DNA of 64,000 bases from WRAV01 sp050950205 (GCA_050950205.1 JBMNHF010000010.1:367445-431444); one strand, 5' to 3'; shown: positions 43,720 through 53,224, counted from the first letter of the stretch. Notes: generated from the sequence alone by a model not told the origin. Program-made: numbers and translations.

Positions 43720-46173
43720 ATGGAAAAAACCTATCTCATTACCGGTATGACCTGCGCTGCCTGCGCCCGTCGGGTGGAAAAAACAGCCGCCAAGCAGGAG
43801 GGGGTCACATCGGCTGCCCTCAACTATGCGGCGGAAAAACTGGTTCTGCAGGTGGAAGAAGGTTTTTCCGAGGAGGATCTGGTGGCCGCCATCCAAAAAG
43901 CGGGATATGGCGTCAAAAAGCAGGGGAGACGGCAGATTCATATCCCCATTGAGGGGATGACCTGTGCCGCCTGCGCTGCCCGGATTGAAAAGAAGCTGGC
44001 AAAGCTCCCCGGTGTGGAGCAGGCCAGTGTCAACTACGCCACCGAGCGGGCGGAAGTTACCTTCGACCCCGCTTTGGTACGGCTTTTTGAGCTGCGGCAG
44101 GCCATCGAAAAGCTGGGCTACAAGCCCTTGGAGGCGGATCAGCCCCTCACCGATCAGGACACCGCCCGCAAGGATGCCGAAATTAAGGCAATGTGGCGCC
44201 GCTTTCAAATAGCGGCTGTTTTCGCCGCTCCGCTGCTCTACATCGCCATGGCCCCCATGATTCCCGGGCTGCCGGGGGGAGGAGTCCCTTCCTTTCTCCA
44301 CCCCGACCGCCATCCTCTTGCCTTTGCTTTGGTGCAGCTCTGCCTGACCATTCCTGTTATTTTTGTGGGCCGAAGATTTTACACCGTAGGATTTCGGGCA
44401 CTGTTTCAGCGCAGCCCCAACATGGACTCCCTCATTGCGGTGGGCACCTGCGCTGCCGTTGCCTACAGCTTGGTTTCCCTGTTCCGCATTGTTCAGGGGG
44501 ACCATCACGCCGTTCACTCCCTCTATTTTGAATCGGCGGGGGTAATTATTGCCCTGATTCTGTTGGGCAAGTCCTTGGAGGCCAGAAGCCGGGGACGTAC
44601 CGGAGAAGCCATCAAAAAGCTGATGGGTCTTGCTCCCAAAACGGCCACCGTTTTGAGAGGGGAAGAGGAGGTCGCCCTTCCCATTGACGAGGTGGAGGTA
44701 GACGACGTGATTCTGGTGCGGCCGGGGGAGAAAATTCCGGTAGACGGGGTGGTGCTGGAAGGCCACACCGCCATTGATGAATCCATGCTCACCGGCGAGA
44801 GCATTCCGGTGGAGAAAACCCAAGGGGATCGGGTCTATGCGGCATCGGTCAATGCCAACGGCACCATTCGGTTCCGGGCCACCAAGGTGGGCAGCGATAC
44901 GGCTTTGGCACAGATTATCAAGCTGGTGGAGGACGCCCAAGGCTCCAAAGCGCCCATCGCCCAACTGGCCGATATTGTTTCCGGCTATTTTGTTCCCATC
45001 GTCATTGTCGTTGCCCTGCTGGCGGGAATTGCTTGGCTGGCGGCCGGGGAGGGGATTGGCTTTGCCCTCACCATCTTTGTCTCCATTCTGGTGATTGCCT
45101 GTCCCTGCGCTCTCGGCCTTGCCACTCCCACCGCCATTATGGTGGGAACCGGAAAAGGGGCGGAGCATGGCATCCTCATCAAAAGCGGTACGGCGCTGGA
45201 AACCGCCCACAAGGCTCAAGTGGTGGTGCTGGACAAAACCGGAACCATCACCGAAGGAAAGCCCCAGGTCACCGATATTCTTCCGGCACAAAGGGTGGAG
45301 GTTCCCTCCTTGCTGCTGGTCACCGCCTCTGCCGAGCACGCTTCCGAGCACCCGCTTGGTCAGGCTATTGTGGCCCGTGCCCGCCAGGAAAACCTTGCTC
45401 TTTTGGAGGTGGAACAGTTTGAAAATCTGCCGGGCCGGGGAATCCGGGCGGTGATGGAGGGGCGCACCTACCACATCGGCAACCGCCGCCTGATGGAGGA
45501 AGTTCCAGTGGAGCTGGGAGGGTTTTCCCAGCGGGCCGATGCTCTGGCCGACGAGGGGAAAACCCCCATGTTTATCTCCCAAGAGGGCAAACTGCTGGGC
45601 ATCATTGCCGTGGCTGATGTAGTAAAAGAAAGCAGCGCCACCGCCATTGCCGCCATGAAGGAAATGGGTCTGGAAGTGGTGATGCTCACCGGAGACAACC
45701 AAAAGACCGCCGCCGCCATCGGGCGGCTGGTGGGGGTGACCTCGGTGCTGGCGGAGGTGCTTCCCCAAGATAAGGCCGCCAAGGTGAAAGAATTGCAGGA
45801 GCAGGGCAAAAAGGTGGCCATGGTGGGGGATGGTATCAACGATGCTCCCGCTTTGGCTCAGGCGGACATCGGCATTGCCATCGGCTCCGGCACCGATGTG
45901 GCCATGGAAAGTGCCGACATTGTTCTGATGCGCAGCGACCTTTTGGATGTTCCTGCCGCACTGCAGCTTTCGCGGGCCACCATTCGCATCATCAAGCAGA
46001 ATTTGTTCTGGGCCTTTGGGTACAACATCGTTGGAATTCCTGTGGCGGCAGGTTTGCTCCACATCTTTGGCGGGCCGTTGCTCAACCCGATGATTGCCGC
46101 CGCCGCCATGTCCTTAAGCTCGGTGTCGGTGCTGACCAACGCCTTGCGCCTCAAGGGTTGGAAGCCTCGTTAG
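43720..46173 (+). CDS. copA: Copper-exporting P1B-type ATPase
   Basis: This 817-residue membrane ATPase exports Cu(I). Two heavy-metal domains carry Cys12/Cys15 and Cys82/Cys85 in GMTCAAC. The transmembrane metal site is CPC at 461-463, the phosphorylated aspartate is in DKTGT (Asp505), then SEHPLGQ and GDGINDAPAL. It forms a CsoR-regulated operon with the preceding gene. Confidence 0.97.
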   Translation: MEKTYLITGMTCAACARRVEKTAAKQEGVTSAALNYAAEKLVLQVEEGFSEEDLVAAIQKAGYGVKKQGRRQIHIPIEGMTCAACAARIEKKLAKLPGVEQASVNYATERAEVTFDPALVRLFELRQAIEKLGYKPLEADQPLTDQDTARKDAEIKAMWRRFQIAAVFAAPLLYIAMAPMIPGLPGGGVPSFLHPDRHPLAFALVQLCLTIPVIFVGRRFYTVGFRALFQRSPNMDSLIAVGTCAAVAYSLVSLFRIVQGDHHAVHSLYFESAGVIIALILLGKSLEARSRGRTGEAIKKLMGLAPKTATVLRGEEEVALPIDEVEVDDVILVRPGEKIPVDGVVLEGHTAIDESMLTGESIPVEKTQGDRVYAASVNANGTIRFRATKVGSDTALAQIIKLVEDAQGSKAPIAQLADIVSGYFVPIVIVVALLAGIAWLAAGEGIGFALTIFVSILVIACPCALGLATPTAIMVGTGKGAEHGILIKSGTALETAHKAQVVVLDKTGTITEGKPQVTDILPAQRVEVPSLLLVTASAEHASEHPLGQAIVARARQENLALLEVEQFENLPGRGIRAVMEGRTYHIGNRRLMEEVPVELGGFSQRADALADEGKTPMFISQEGKLLGIIAVADVVKESSATAIAAMKEMGLEVVMLTGDNQKTAAAIGRLVGVTSVLAEVLPQDKAAKVKELQEQGKKVAMVGDGINDAPALAQADIGIAIGSGTDVAMESADIVLMRSDLLDVPAALQLSRATIRIIKQNLFWAFGYNIVGIPVAAGLLHIFGGPLLNPMIAAAAMSLSSVSVLTNALRLKGWKPR

Positions 46174-46192
46174 CCGATTGAAAGGCAGCACA

Positions 46193-46228
46193 AAAAGGCA
46201 GACCGGATCGTTATCCGGTCTGCCTTTT
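46193..46228. terminator. Terminator shared by copA and the convergent HD-GYP gene
   Basis: Perfect 16-bp arms enclose CGTT, with A and T runs at the ends. The stop codon of the minus-strand gene lies inside it. Confidence 0.9.
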
Positions 46229-47401
46229 GACATTATGGCTGACAGTGACGTGAATTCGGTCGGACAGGCGAGGGCTTTTAGAGGGCCTGTCCTTTCGGCG
46301 GCTTAAGGGTGTTCTCATTTCATCCTTTTCCTGCTGGGTGTAGCGGCGAATTTTCTCCTGCAAGGTGCTCTCCACCCGCACCAGCATATCCAGCATCTTC
46401 GGATTAAACGCTCCGCACTGCCCGCTTAGAATCATTCGGATGGTTTCCTCATGGGAATAAGCTTTTTTGTAAACCCGCTCGCTGGTCAAAGCGTCGTAGA
46501 CATCGGCCAGAGAGGTGGCTTGCGCCCAAATGGAAATCTCATCGCCCTTGAGTCCGTCGGGATAACCGCTGCCGTCCCAGCGCTCGTGGTGGTGGCGGCA
46601 GATATCGTAGGAATACCGGTAGGATTCTTCATCCTGGGTGTAGTTGAGGGTATCCAGCATTTCACAGCCGCGGATGGTATGGGTTTTCATAATTTCAAAT
46701 TCTGCTTTTGTTAGGGGGCCGGGCTTGAGCAGAATGGAATCGGATATGACAATTTTGCCGATGTCGTGCATGGCAGACACGTTGGAGATGGTTTCGATCT
46801 GCTCGTCGGTGAGGGGATAGAATTCCCGCAGCTCCTCCAAAAAGATCTTGGTCAGGATGCGCACCCGCATGATGTGTTCTCCCGACTCCATATTGCGAAA
46901 TTCCACCGTGGTGGACAAAGCGTCGATGACAAACTGGTTGGACTGGCGAATCCGGCGGGCCTGCTGCTCCAGTATTTCCTTTTGCTCCCGCAGCTGCCGC
47001 TCCAGCTCCTGCTGGTGGGAGTACAGCTTTACCACGTTGCTTACCCGGCGGGAAACAATTTCCGGATTAAAGGGCTTGCTCACCAGATCCGATACGCCAA
47101 GGGCATACCCCATCAAAGTTTTTTCGTCGTCACTTTCCCCTGTGATCATGATGACGGGTATGGTGTGCATTAAGCCAAGCTCGGTCATCTGCTTGAGCAC
47201 CTGAAAGCCATCCATCACCGGCATCACAATATCCAAAAGAACAATAGCCAGCTGATCCCGATATTGGAGAATCAGCTCGAGGGCTTTTTGTCCGTTTTCC
47301 GCTTCCAAAACCTCGTATTCTTGCTCAAAGAGGTCTGCCAGTATCACACGATTGAGCTGGACATCGTCTACCACAAGCAATTTTTTCTTATCGCGGCTCA
47401 A
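46211..47401 (-). CDS. Response regulator with HD-GYP domain
   Basis: This 396-residue protein has an N-terminal receiver domain with LVVDD and the phosphoacceptor in VLLDIVMP, then a coiled-coil linker (about 125-150) and an HD-GYP phosphodiesterase domain (MHDIGKI, HHERWDGSGYP). It probably degrades cyclic di-GMP in response to phosphorylation. The start is TTG with a poor ribosome site. No histidine kinase gene is adjacent. Confidence 0.92.
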   Translation of the reverse strand: MSRDKKKLLVVDDVQLNRVILADLFEQEYEVLEAENGQKALELILQYRDQLAIVLLDIVMPVMDGFQVLKQMTELGLMHTIPVIMITGESDDEKTLMGYALGVSDLVSKPFNPEIVSRRVSNVVKLYSHQQELERQLREQKEILEQQARRIRQSNQFVIDALSTTVEFRNMESGEHIMRVRILTKIFLEELREFYPLTDEQIETISNVSAMHDIGKIVISDSILLKPGPLTKAEFEIMKTHTIRGCEMLDTLNYTQDEESYRYSYDICRHHHERWDGSGYPDGLKGDEISIWAQATSLADVYDALTSERVYKKAYSHEETIRMILSGQCGAFNPKMLDMLVRVESTLQEKIRRYTQQEKDEMRTPLSRRKDRPSKSPRLSDRIHVTVSHNVKRQTG

Positions 47402-47518
47402 CGGACAACCACATCCCTTCCCAGAGATTTCGGTTATAATTATAACATGATATGGATGATAGATCTATACGTTTTACTAATTTAGCAGTTTAAAAAGAAT
47501 CATTTTGGTTAAAATTAA

Positions 47519-47544
47519 CCCGCAGCTCGTAGAAAAGCTGCGGG
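47519..47544 (-). terminator. Terminator after the ECF S component gene
   Basis: The 9-bp arms CCCGCAGCT and AGCTGCGGG enclose eight bases, with TTAATTTT following on the minus strand. Confidence 0.65.
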
Positions 47545-47573
47545 CGGCATACATTCAGAGGGTAGAGCGGCAA

Positions 47574-48152
47574 TCAATGGATGTTCCGCAAACCGTGGAG
47601 ATTGGCCTGCTCCAGGCCCTTGCGCAGGGCAAAGGAAAGGGGAACGGCAAATACAACGGCGATGATTCCGTTGATGGTGGAGGTAATCCCCTTTTGAGCC
47701 AGAGAAAACATTGCCGTTTGGATTTCGATTCGGTGGAAGAACAGATTGGTCACCAGATCCTTGCTTAGATAGAGGACAATATAGGTGAGCTGTCCCAAAA
47801 TACCGGCAAAGATATTGCGTTTGAAGGATTTGGCCTGTGCCCCCCGGCTCCAGGCAATCTGGCCGCAGACAAAAGCCATCAAGAATTTAAAGACCAGAGT
47901 AAAGGGTGCGCTGGAAACATAAAGGGGGTTGGTAAGGTCAAAAAACAGGGAACCGACGCCGGCGGCGATTCCCCCTGCAATCGGGCCCAGTGTCAGGCCG
48001 GACAACAGACACATAATATTCCCCATATGGATGCGGGGGGTGGTCCCTGCAATGGCAGGCAGGGGAACATAGAGATAGTTGGAGGCAAATACAAGGGCCC
48101 CCATCACCCCTACCATGGCCACAAATACAACGTTGTTCATTTTTTTGCGCAT
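47574..48152 (-). CDS. ECF transporter S component, predicted pyridoxine type
   Basis: This 192-residue membrane protein with about six helices has the ECF S-component style IHMGNIMCLLSGLTLGPIAG near residue 45. It lies directly downstream of the pyridoxal kinase gene on the same strand, which suggests a vitamin B6 vitamer substrate (inference). ATG 48152 has AGGAGG 8 nt upstream. Confidence 0.88.
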   Translation of the reverse strand: MRKKMNNVVFVAMVGVMGALVFASNYLYVPLPAIAGTTPRIHMGNIMCLLSGLTLGPIAGGIAAGVGSLFFDLTNPLYVSSAPFTLVFKFLMAFVCGQIAWSRGAQAKSFKRNIFAGILGQLTYIVLYLSKDLVTNLFFHRIEIQTAMFSLAQKGITSTINGIIAVVFAVPLSFALRKGLEQANLHGLRNIH

Positions 48153-48245
48153 ATCATCTACCTCCTGCTGCGAAAATGGACAAAAAAGGGCTGCCGTACC
48201 TTCCACCAGAACACAGCAACCGCTTCTTTGTCTGGTTTCCGGCAG

Positions 48246-49109
48246 CTACAAGGCCTGATACCCCGTCAGAATCTGATCCCTAGTCAACCAGGGAAGGGAG
48301 TGCTCCAGCAAGACGCCAAAGCGGGGGTCGGTACCATATCCGTATGTAGTTTTGATGCACAGTTCCACAAAGGCGGTGGCGCGGTTGATGGCAAGGGGCA
48401 GACTGTCTCCCGAAAGCAGTCCACCGGTCAACACGGCTGCAAACAAATCTCCGGTGCCGGGATAAGAGACGGGGACATACTGGCAATCCGCCCGCCAGTA
48501 AGCATTCCGCTCCCGATCGTACCCCACGTTGGTGATAGCGCCGGACATCAAATTGACGCCGGTAATCACCACCTGTTTGGGGCCCAGCTCGCCCAGGCGG
48601 GCCAAAAAGCTTTTGGTCTGAGAGGTGGTGAGAGGCCCTTGGGGATACTCAATCCCCAACAGCATGCTGACCTCGGTGAGGTTGGGGGTGATGATCTGCG
48701 CTTCCCGCACCAGCTCCCGCATCCGGCGGCGAATTTCCGGGGTGCAGGTGCGGTAGGGCTTTCCGTGATCGCCCATCACCGGATCCACCACATGGAGCGC
48801 TTTGGGATAAGCTCTTAAAAACTCCAAACAGTGATCAATCTGGGCTTCGTTGCTCAAAAATCCGCTGTAGATGCAGTCAAACTCCAGACCCAAACGCTGG
48901 TAGTGCTCCAGTGCTCCCGAAATGTAATCGGTGAGATCCCGCATTTCCACTTCGCCCATTCCCCCGGTGTGAGTGGAAAGAATGGCGGTTGGCACCGCAC
49001 AAACCTGCACCCCCATAGCGGAAAGGGCCGGCATAATCACCGAAAGGGAGCAGCGCCCAAATCCCGAAAGATCGTGAATAGCCGCCACGCGGCAGTGGCT
49101 TTTCTGCAT
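48246..49109 (-). CDS. pdxK: Pyridoxal/pyridoxamine kinase
   Basis: This 287-residue ribokinase-like enzyme phosphorylates B6 vitamers. HDLSGFGRCSLSVIMPALSA near residue 12 and SYPGTGDLFAAVLTGGLLSG near residue 213, with the catalytic Asp in GTGD, mark the family. ATG 49109 has AAGGAG 8 nt upstream. Confidence 0.94.
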   Translation of the reverse strand: MQKSHCRVAAIHDLSGFGRCSLSVIMPALSAMGVQVCAVPTAILSTHTGGMGEVEMRDLTDYISGALEHYQRLGLEFDCIYSGFLSNEAQIDHCLEFLRAYPKALHVVDPVMGDHGKPYRTCTPEIRRRMRELVREAQIITPNLTEVSMLLGIEYPQGPLTTSQTKSFLARLGELGPKQVVITGVNLMSGAITNVGYDRERNAYWRADCQYVPVSYPGTGDLFAAVLTGGLLSGDSLPLAINRATAFVELCIKTTYGYGTDPRFGVLLEHSLPWLTRDQILTGYQAL

Positions 49110-49351
49110 GAAAATTACTCCTTGCATCTTCAGTATATGCCCACCCACCCCTTGCCTTCAACTGGAGAGGGGGGACAAGAAAGCTCAACCAACTTATGAA
49201 AAAATCACAAATAAATCAAAATACATGCAACCAAAATACTCAACTCTGCACAACAAAAACGAAACCAATCCGGTGAGGGAGAGGGCAGATATAAATACTG
49301 CATAAATAACGGGGGAGATGTCTATCTATTTCTTGTGAAAATGGTAGAATG

Positions 49352-49795
49352 CTAGCATTCTTTTCCGGGCTTGTCCGCAGGGGAGCGGAAGATCCAGAAC
49401 TTGCTGAACAGGTAGTTGAGGATGACCACCAGAACATTGGAGGCGAGCTTAATAAGTCCCGGATGAAAGCCTAACCGATCCACAAACAGATAGACAATGC
49501 CAAGATCCAGCACCAAAGAAAACAGGCGAGCCCCAAAAAAGGAGAGAATTTCCCGCCCCAAAGCAGCGGCTCCCCGTGTCTGAGAGCGAAATACCCAAGT
49601 GCGGTTGGTGCCGTAGGCAAACAGCACCGAGGCAATCCAGGCAATCAAATTGGGAGCTATGGTGGAGCTGCCGGGCCAAAGAGTCAGCAGCGCCATAAAG
49701 GTAATGTAGTTGACGGCGGTGGTCAGCACCCCGAATACCAGATACAGCAGAATATCCCGATGCTTTTGGCAAAGCGCCAGCACTTTTTCCCTCAA
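49352..49795 (-). CDS. GtrA-family membrane protein
   Basis: This 147-residue protein has four transmembrane helices and the family motif YGTNRTWVFRS near residue 72. GtrA proteins help move lipid-linked sugars across the membrane. The TTG at 49795 is chosen because AAGGAGG is 8 nt upstream and the length then matches the family; the reading frame continues further upstream. Confidence 0.87.
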   Translation of the reverse strand: MREKVLALCQKHRDILLYLVFGVLTTAVNYITFMALLTLWPGSSTIAPNLIAWIASVLFAYGTNRTWVFRSQTRGAAALGREILSFFGARLFSLVLDLGIVYLFVDRLGFHPGLIKLASNVLVVILNYLFSKFWIFRSPADKPGKEC

Positions 49796-49961
49796 AAGGG
49801 CAGCCTCCTTCCTTGCCTGAGGGCAATGGCACAAGACACAAGCCTTTTCCCAGCTTTGCGGTGATAAGGGTATCATAACCACAAAGAGGTTACGATACCC
49901 CAACAAGCATATTTTCTTTTCCAGTATATCACAAACTTGGCGGGAGAAAAAGTCCCCAACA

Positions 49962-49990
49962 TTGCCAGAAACCAGGTTTTGCGCTATACT
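49962..49990 (+). promoter_or_regulatory. Promoter of the BtuF-like gene
   Basis: TTGCCA (49962-49967), a 17-nt spacer and TATACT (49985-49990), giving a leader of about 95 nt. Confidence 0.7.
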
Positions 49991-50091
49991 GAAACGGTGA
50001 TAAGAGGCAAAGTAATCGGCATTTTAATTACCGCAACTGCATTGCCCGGGTGTCTTTGGTGCGAAATGCGGACTGTAGGGAGGAAAGGGTT

Positions 50092-51015
50092 GTGAGAAGA
50101 AAGGCGTACCTGTCTTTGGTTCTGATTTTGCTGTTGCTGCTTTCCGGATGTTCCTTGGGCGGCCCTGCCCCAGAGGGGAAACAGACCAAGGAGCTGACCG
50201 ATATGCTTGGCCGGACGGTGTCCATCCAGACCCCTGTGGAGCGGGTGGTGGTCCTGACCGCCGCCGACTGCGAAATCATCAGCGCTTTGGGATGTGAATC
50301 CCTCCTGGTGGGCCGGGGAGAATACTGCGACTACCCGGCTTCGGTGCTGGAGATACCCTCGGTACAGAGTGGTTACGAAACCAACATCGAGCAGATCATT
50401 GCCTTAAATCCCCAAGTGGTGGTGATGGGCTCCATGGATCAGTGGGAGGAACAGGCTCAGGCACTGTCTCAGGCAGGCATTGCCACAGTCTTTACCGACG
50501 CCCAGAGCATCGAAGGGGTGTATCAGGCCATCACCTTTCTGGGGGATGTGCTGGATCGTCCCCAGCAGGCGCAGCAGCTGGTGGAGAAGATGCAGAACAC
50601 CTTTGCCGAAATCAGGGACAAAGCGGGAAAACACCAAAACAAAGGCTCCGTTTATTTTGAAGTTTCTCCCTTGGAGTACGGCCTCTGGACGGCAGGGCAG
50701 GACACCTTTATGGATGAGATTGCCACCCTGCTGGGACTGAACAACATCTTTGCGGATATGAAGGGCTGGGGGGAAATTTCTCAAGAGCAGGTGATCGCCC
50801 GACGCCCCGACTATATCGTCACCGTAACCATGTACTTTGGGGAAGGCCCCCGCCCGGAGGAAGAAATTGCTGCCCGAAAGGGGTGGGAAAGTATTCCGGC
50901 AGTGGAACAGGGCAATATCATCCATTCCAATTCCGACGAAATCACCCGCCCCGGCCCTCGTCTGGCAGAAGCGGCCGCCCGCCTGTATGAGCGCATTTAT
51001 CAGCAAGCAGAATAA
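50092..51015 (+). CDS. ABC transporter substrate-binding lipoprotein, BtuF/FepB type
   Basis: This 307-residue lipoprotein has lipobox LLSGC (about 14-18) and a type III binding fold (ELTDMLGRTVSIQTPVERVV near residue 35, IALNPQVVVMG). It would bind a metal chelate such as cobalamin, heme or a siderophore. No permease or ATPase gene is adjacent. GTG 50092 has GGAGG 8 nt upstream. The 95-nt leader does not clearly match the cobalamin riboswitch. Confidence 0.9.
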   Translation: MRRKAYLSLVLILLLLLSGCSLGGPAPEGKQTKELTDMLGRTVSIQTPVERVVVLTAADCEIISALGCESLLVGRGEYCDYPASVLEIPSVQSGYETNIEQIIALNPQVVVMGSMDQWEEQAQALSQAGIATVFTDAQSIEGVYQAITFLGDVLDRPQQAQQLVEKMQNTFAEIRDKAGKHQNKGSVYFEVSPLEYGLWTAGQDTFMDEIATLLGLNNIFADMKGWGEISQEQVIARRPDYIVTVTMYFGEGPRPEEEIAARKGWESIPAVEQGNIIHSNSDEITRPGPRLAEAAARLYERIYQQAE

Positions 51016-51028
51016 ATCCAACCAAATC

Positions 51029-51059
51029 ATCGCCCCCGGATTAAAAATCCGGGGGCGAT
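51029..51059. terminator. Hairpin between convergent genes
   Basis: The perfect 14-bp arms of ATCGCCCCCGGATT enclose AAA. No T run follows on either side, so termination may be inefficient. Confidence 0.6.
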
Positions 51060-51066
51060 GAACGGC

Positions 51067-51216
51067 TTACTTCTTTTGTTGATGTCCCTGTGACTTGATG
51101 GAGTGCTTTTTGGCGTTGCGGCCTTCGCCGTCCGGTTCATCGCTGGCGGGAGTGGGCCCGCCCTTGGATTTGGCGCGGCGCACTTCCTTGGGATCGATTT
51201 GACTATCTTTTGGCAT
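51067..51216 (-). CDS. Highly charged small protein, 49 residues
   Basis: ATG 51216 has AAAGGAG 9 nt upstream. The protein is rich in Lys, Asp, Glu, Gly and Ser and is probably unstructured (MPKDSQIDPKEVRRAKSKGG). Its composition resembles small spore or stress proteins, but no family is recognised. Confidence 0.65.
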   Translation of the reverse strand: MPKDSQIDPKEVRRAKSKGGPTPASDEPDGEGRNAKKHSIKSQGHQQKK

Positions 51217-51311
51217 TTCATTTTCTCCTTTGCAGGCATTTTTCTTATTCTCTGCATTCCGGATGGGTTTCATGCAAATACTATAGGCAATCGATCCAAG
51301 GAGGCGGGGTT

Positions 51312-51500
51312 ATGAAAAAATTCGTCATCATTGCAGGGGCCGTGCTGGCTATCCCCCTTGCCTTTACGCTGCTGCTCAAGGCTATGCATCTGCTGCAAGG
51401 GCTCATCTCAAAACTTCTTTCCGCGCTGCTATGGTGCCTTTCGCTGGCTGCCGTTTTGCTGCTGATCCGGCAGGTGCTGACGAGGAAAGAACCCCGGTAG
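51312..51500 (+). CDS. Small two-helix membrane protein, 62 residues
   Basis: AAGGAGG precedes ATG 51312. Two hydrophobic helices (about 4-24 and 36-54) with a basic tail (RKEPR). Function unknown. Confidence 0.7.
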   Translation: MKKFVIIAGAVLAIPLAFTLLLKAMHLLQGLISKLLSALLWCLSLAAVLLLIRQVLTRKEPR

Positions 51501-51510
51501 AAGGGGCTGG

Positions 51511-51822
51511 CTATTGGCTCGCCGTTGGCAAAGTACCCCTTTGCCCTTCTGGGTCGGCTGGATTTTGCTGCGAATTTGCGCTTTTCTCCTCCGCCGAACT
51601 GGCATCACTTCCCGAATCAGTGGCGCTGCTTTTTTCCTGTGTTGCCGGGTCTTTGCCTGGGTTGATGCTATCCTGAACCGACCGAATGGTAGCAATGGTT
51701 TGCAGTATCTCCCCCAGCAGGTTCAGCACCGAGCCGAGAAGATTCAGCTCATCGGTGGATAACTGCGCTGCGGTGACATTGGCAATTGCGGTTAACGCAG
51801 CGGTAATTTCGGCCGAGTTCAT
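51511..51822 (-). CDS. Small protein with helical head and disordered tail, 103 residues
   Basis: The N-terminal 50 residues (MNSAEITAALTAIANVTAAQ) form predicted helices resembling a short family I recall from Oscillospiraceae (DUF6774-like, from memory). The rest is Ser/Ala/Gln-rich and low in complexity. GAGGAG precedes the ATG. Confidence 0.7.
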   Translation of the reverse strand: MNSAEITAALTAIANVTAAQLSTDELNLLGSVLNLLGEILQTIATIRSVQDSINPGKDPATQEKSSATDSGSDASSAEEKSANSQQNPADPEGQRGTLPTASQ

Positions 51823-51929
51823 GGCTCATCTCCTCTTTGCGTTCTGGTACAGTCTATGCCAAAGGGGGGAAGAAAGCCAAAGAAAAGCGCCCCGAAATCC
51901 CTCGGAGCGTTTTGTTTTGGGTTATTTTC

Positions 51930-52412
51930 TTATATCCGCTGTACCAAAACCACACAGTGGGCTGCCATTCCCTGACCGGTTCCGGTAAAGCCCAGCCCTT
52001 CTTCGGTGGTGGCTTTGATGCTGACGGCATCCATCTCAATACCCAGGGCCTTGGCAACGTTTTGACGCATTTGAAGCAGATGGGGTGCCATTCGCGGCTG
52101 TTGGGCCACCAGGGTGGCGTCCAGATTGCCTACCCGCCATCCCTTATTCCCAAGCATTTGGCCCACCTGCTCCAACAGCGCCAGGCTGTTGGCATCTTTG
52201 TAGGCGGGATCCCCGGGAGGGAAGTGGGTGCCGATATCCCCAAGGGCAACCGCCCCCAACAGAGCATCGGAGATGGCATGACAAAGCACATCGGCATCGG
52301 AATGGCCGTCCAGCCCCATCTCCCAGGGAATTTCCACTCCCCCCAAAATCAGTTTGCGGCGGGGAACCAGACGGTGCACATCATATCCGTGTCCTATTCG
52401 AAAACTTCCCAT
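51930..52412 (-). CDS. ispF: 2-C-methyl-D-erythritol 2,4-cyclodiphosphate synthase
   Basis: This 160-residue MEP-pathway enzyme has the zinc site GHGYDVHRL near residue 6 and GHSDADVLCHAI near residue 35. The start at 52412 is preferred over the ATG at 52421, though both are possible. It overlaps ispD. Confidence 0.96.
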   Translation of the reverse strand: MGSFRIGHGYDVHRLVPRRKLILGGVEIPWEMGLDGHSDADVLCHAISDALLGAVALGDIGTHFPPGDPAYKDANSLALLEQVGQMLGNKGWRVGNLDATLVAQQPRMAPHLLQMRQNVAKALGIEMDAVSIKATTEEGLGFTGTGQGMAAHCVVLVQRI

Positions 52413-53134
52413 CGGTCCCATCCTTCCTCCTGGAATTGCAGCACCGCTTCCGCCATGGCCAGATCCTCCGGAATGGTAATTTTCAGGTTGGAGTAATCCC
52501 CCAAAATCACCTTCACCTTGTGGCCCATCTGTTCCACCAGCTGGCAGTCGTCGGTATAGTCCTGTTGCTCCCGCTGGGCCCGAGTCATGGCTGCGCGATA
52601 CAGATGCGCCTCAAACACCTGAGGAGTCTGTATGGCCACCAACTTCTCTCTGGGAGGGGTGGAAACCGCAAAGCCGTCCTCATCCAGCATCTTGATGGTG
52701 TCTTTGGGAGGGGCTCCGGCAGCGGCGGCTCCCAATTCCATGGCGGCGCGAATACACTGTTCCACCACTGGGGCAGCCACCAAAGGCCGGGCTCCGTCGT
52801 GAATCAGGTAGTAAGCTGCTTTGGGATCACAGGCCTCGATTCCCCGAAAAACCGACTGCTGGCGGGTGGCTCCGCCTCCGACGACGGTGCTCACCAAATC
52901 CAGGGAAAATTCCCGGACAAGGGCATAGTATTCGGCAATTCGCTGCGGTGGACAGACCAGCACCACCTCGCTGACCAGTGGACAGCGGCTGAGAGCTTCG
53001 ACGCTGCGCACCACCACCGGCAAGCCGTCCAGAAGAGCCTGCTGCTTATCGATTCCCTGCATCCGCTCGGCCGAGCCTGCTGCCACCACCACCGCCGATA
53101 CCAGAGGGGATTGCTCTTTTTTCTTAAAAAACAT
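52394..53134 (-). CDS. ispD: 2-C-methyl-D-erythritol 4-phosphate cytidylyltransferase
   Basis: This 246-residue MEP-pathway enzyme has VVVAAGSAERMQG near residue 15, GGGATRQQSVFRG near residue 84 and IHDGARPLV near residue 110. It is coupled to ispF by an overlap of 19 nt. Confidence 0.95.
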   Translation of the reverse strand: MFFKKKEQSPLVSAVVVAAGSAERMQGIDKQQALLDGLPVVVRSVEALSRCPLVSEVVLVCPPQRIAEYYALVREFSLDLVSTVVGGGATRQQSVFRGIEACDPKAAYYLIHDGARPLVAAPVVEQCIRAAMELGAAAAGAPPKDTIKMLDEDGFAVSTPPREKLVAIQTPQVFEAHLYRAAMTRAQREQQDYTDDCQLVEQMGHKVKVILGDYSNLKITIPEDLAMAEAVLQFQEEGWDRWEVFE

Positions 53135-53224
53135 CGCTCACCCAGCTTTTGAAATATTTTAAAATTTTGTGGATATGATTCATTTCGAACTACTCTTTTT
53201 ATGCAGAATGTGTATTTTGGCTTC

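Noticed and set aside
43699..46062. 787-codon minus-strand open frame opposite copA
   Set aside because: It is an antisense shadow of a well-defined P-type ATPase with all motifs on the plus strand; the His/Gly/Asn-rich product is typical of such shadows.
49110..49351. Possible small gene upstream of pdxK
   Set aside because: A/T-rich sequence with short frames and no ribosome site; probably only the pdxK promoter region.
49997..50091. Cobalamin riboswitch before the BtuF-like gene
   Set aside because: CCGCAACTGC recalls part of the consensus, but the B12 box and other conserved segments are not seen.
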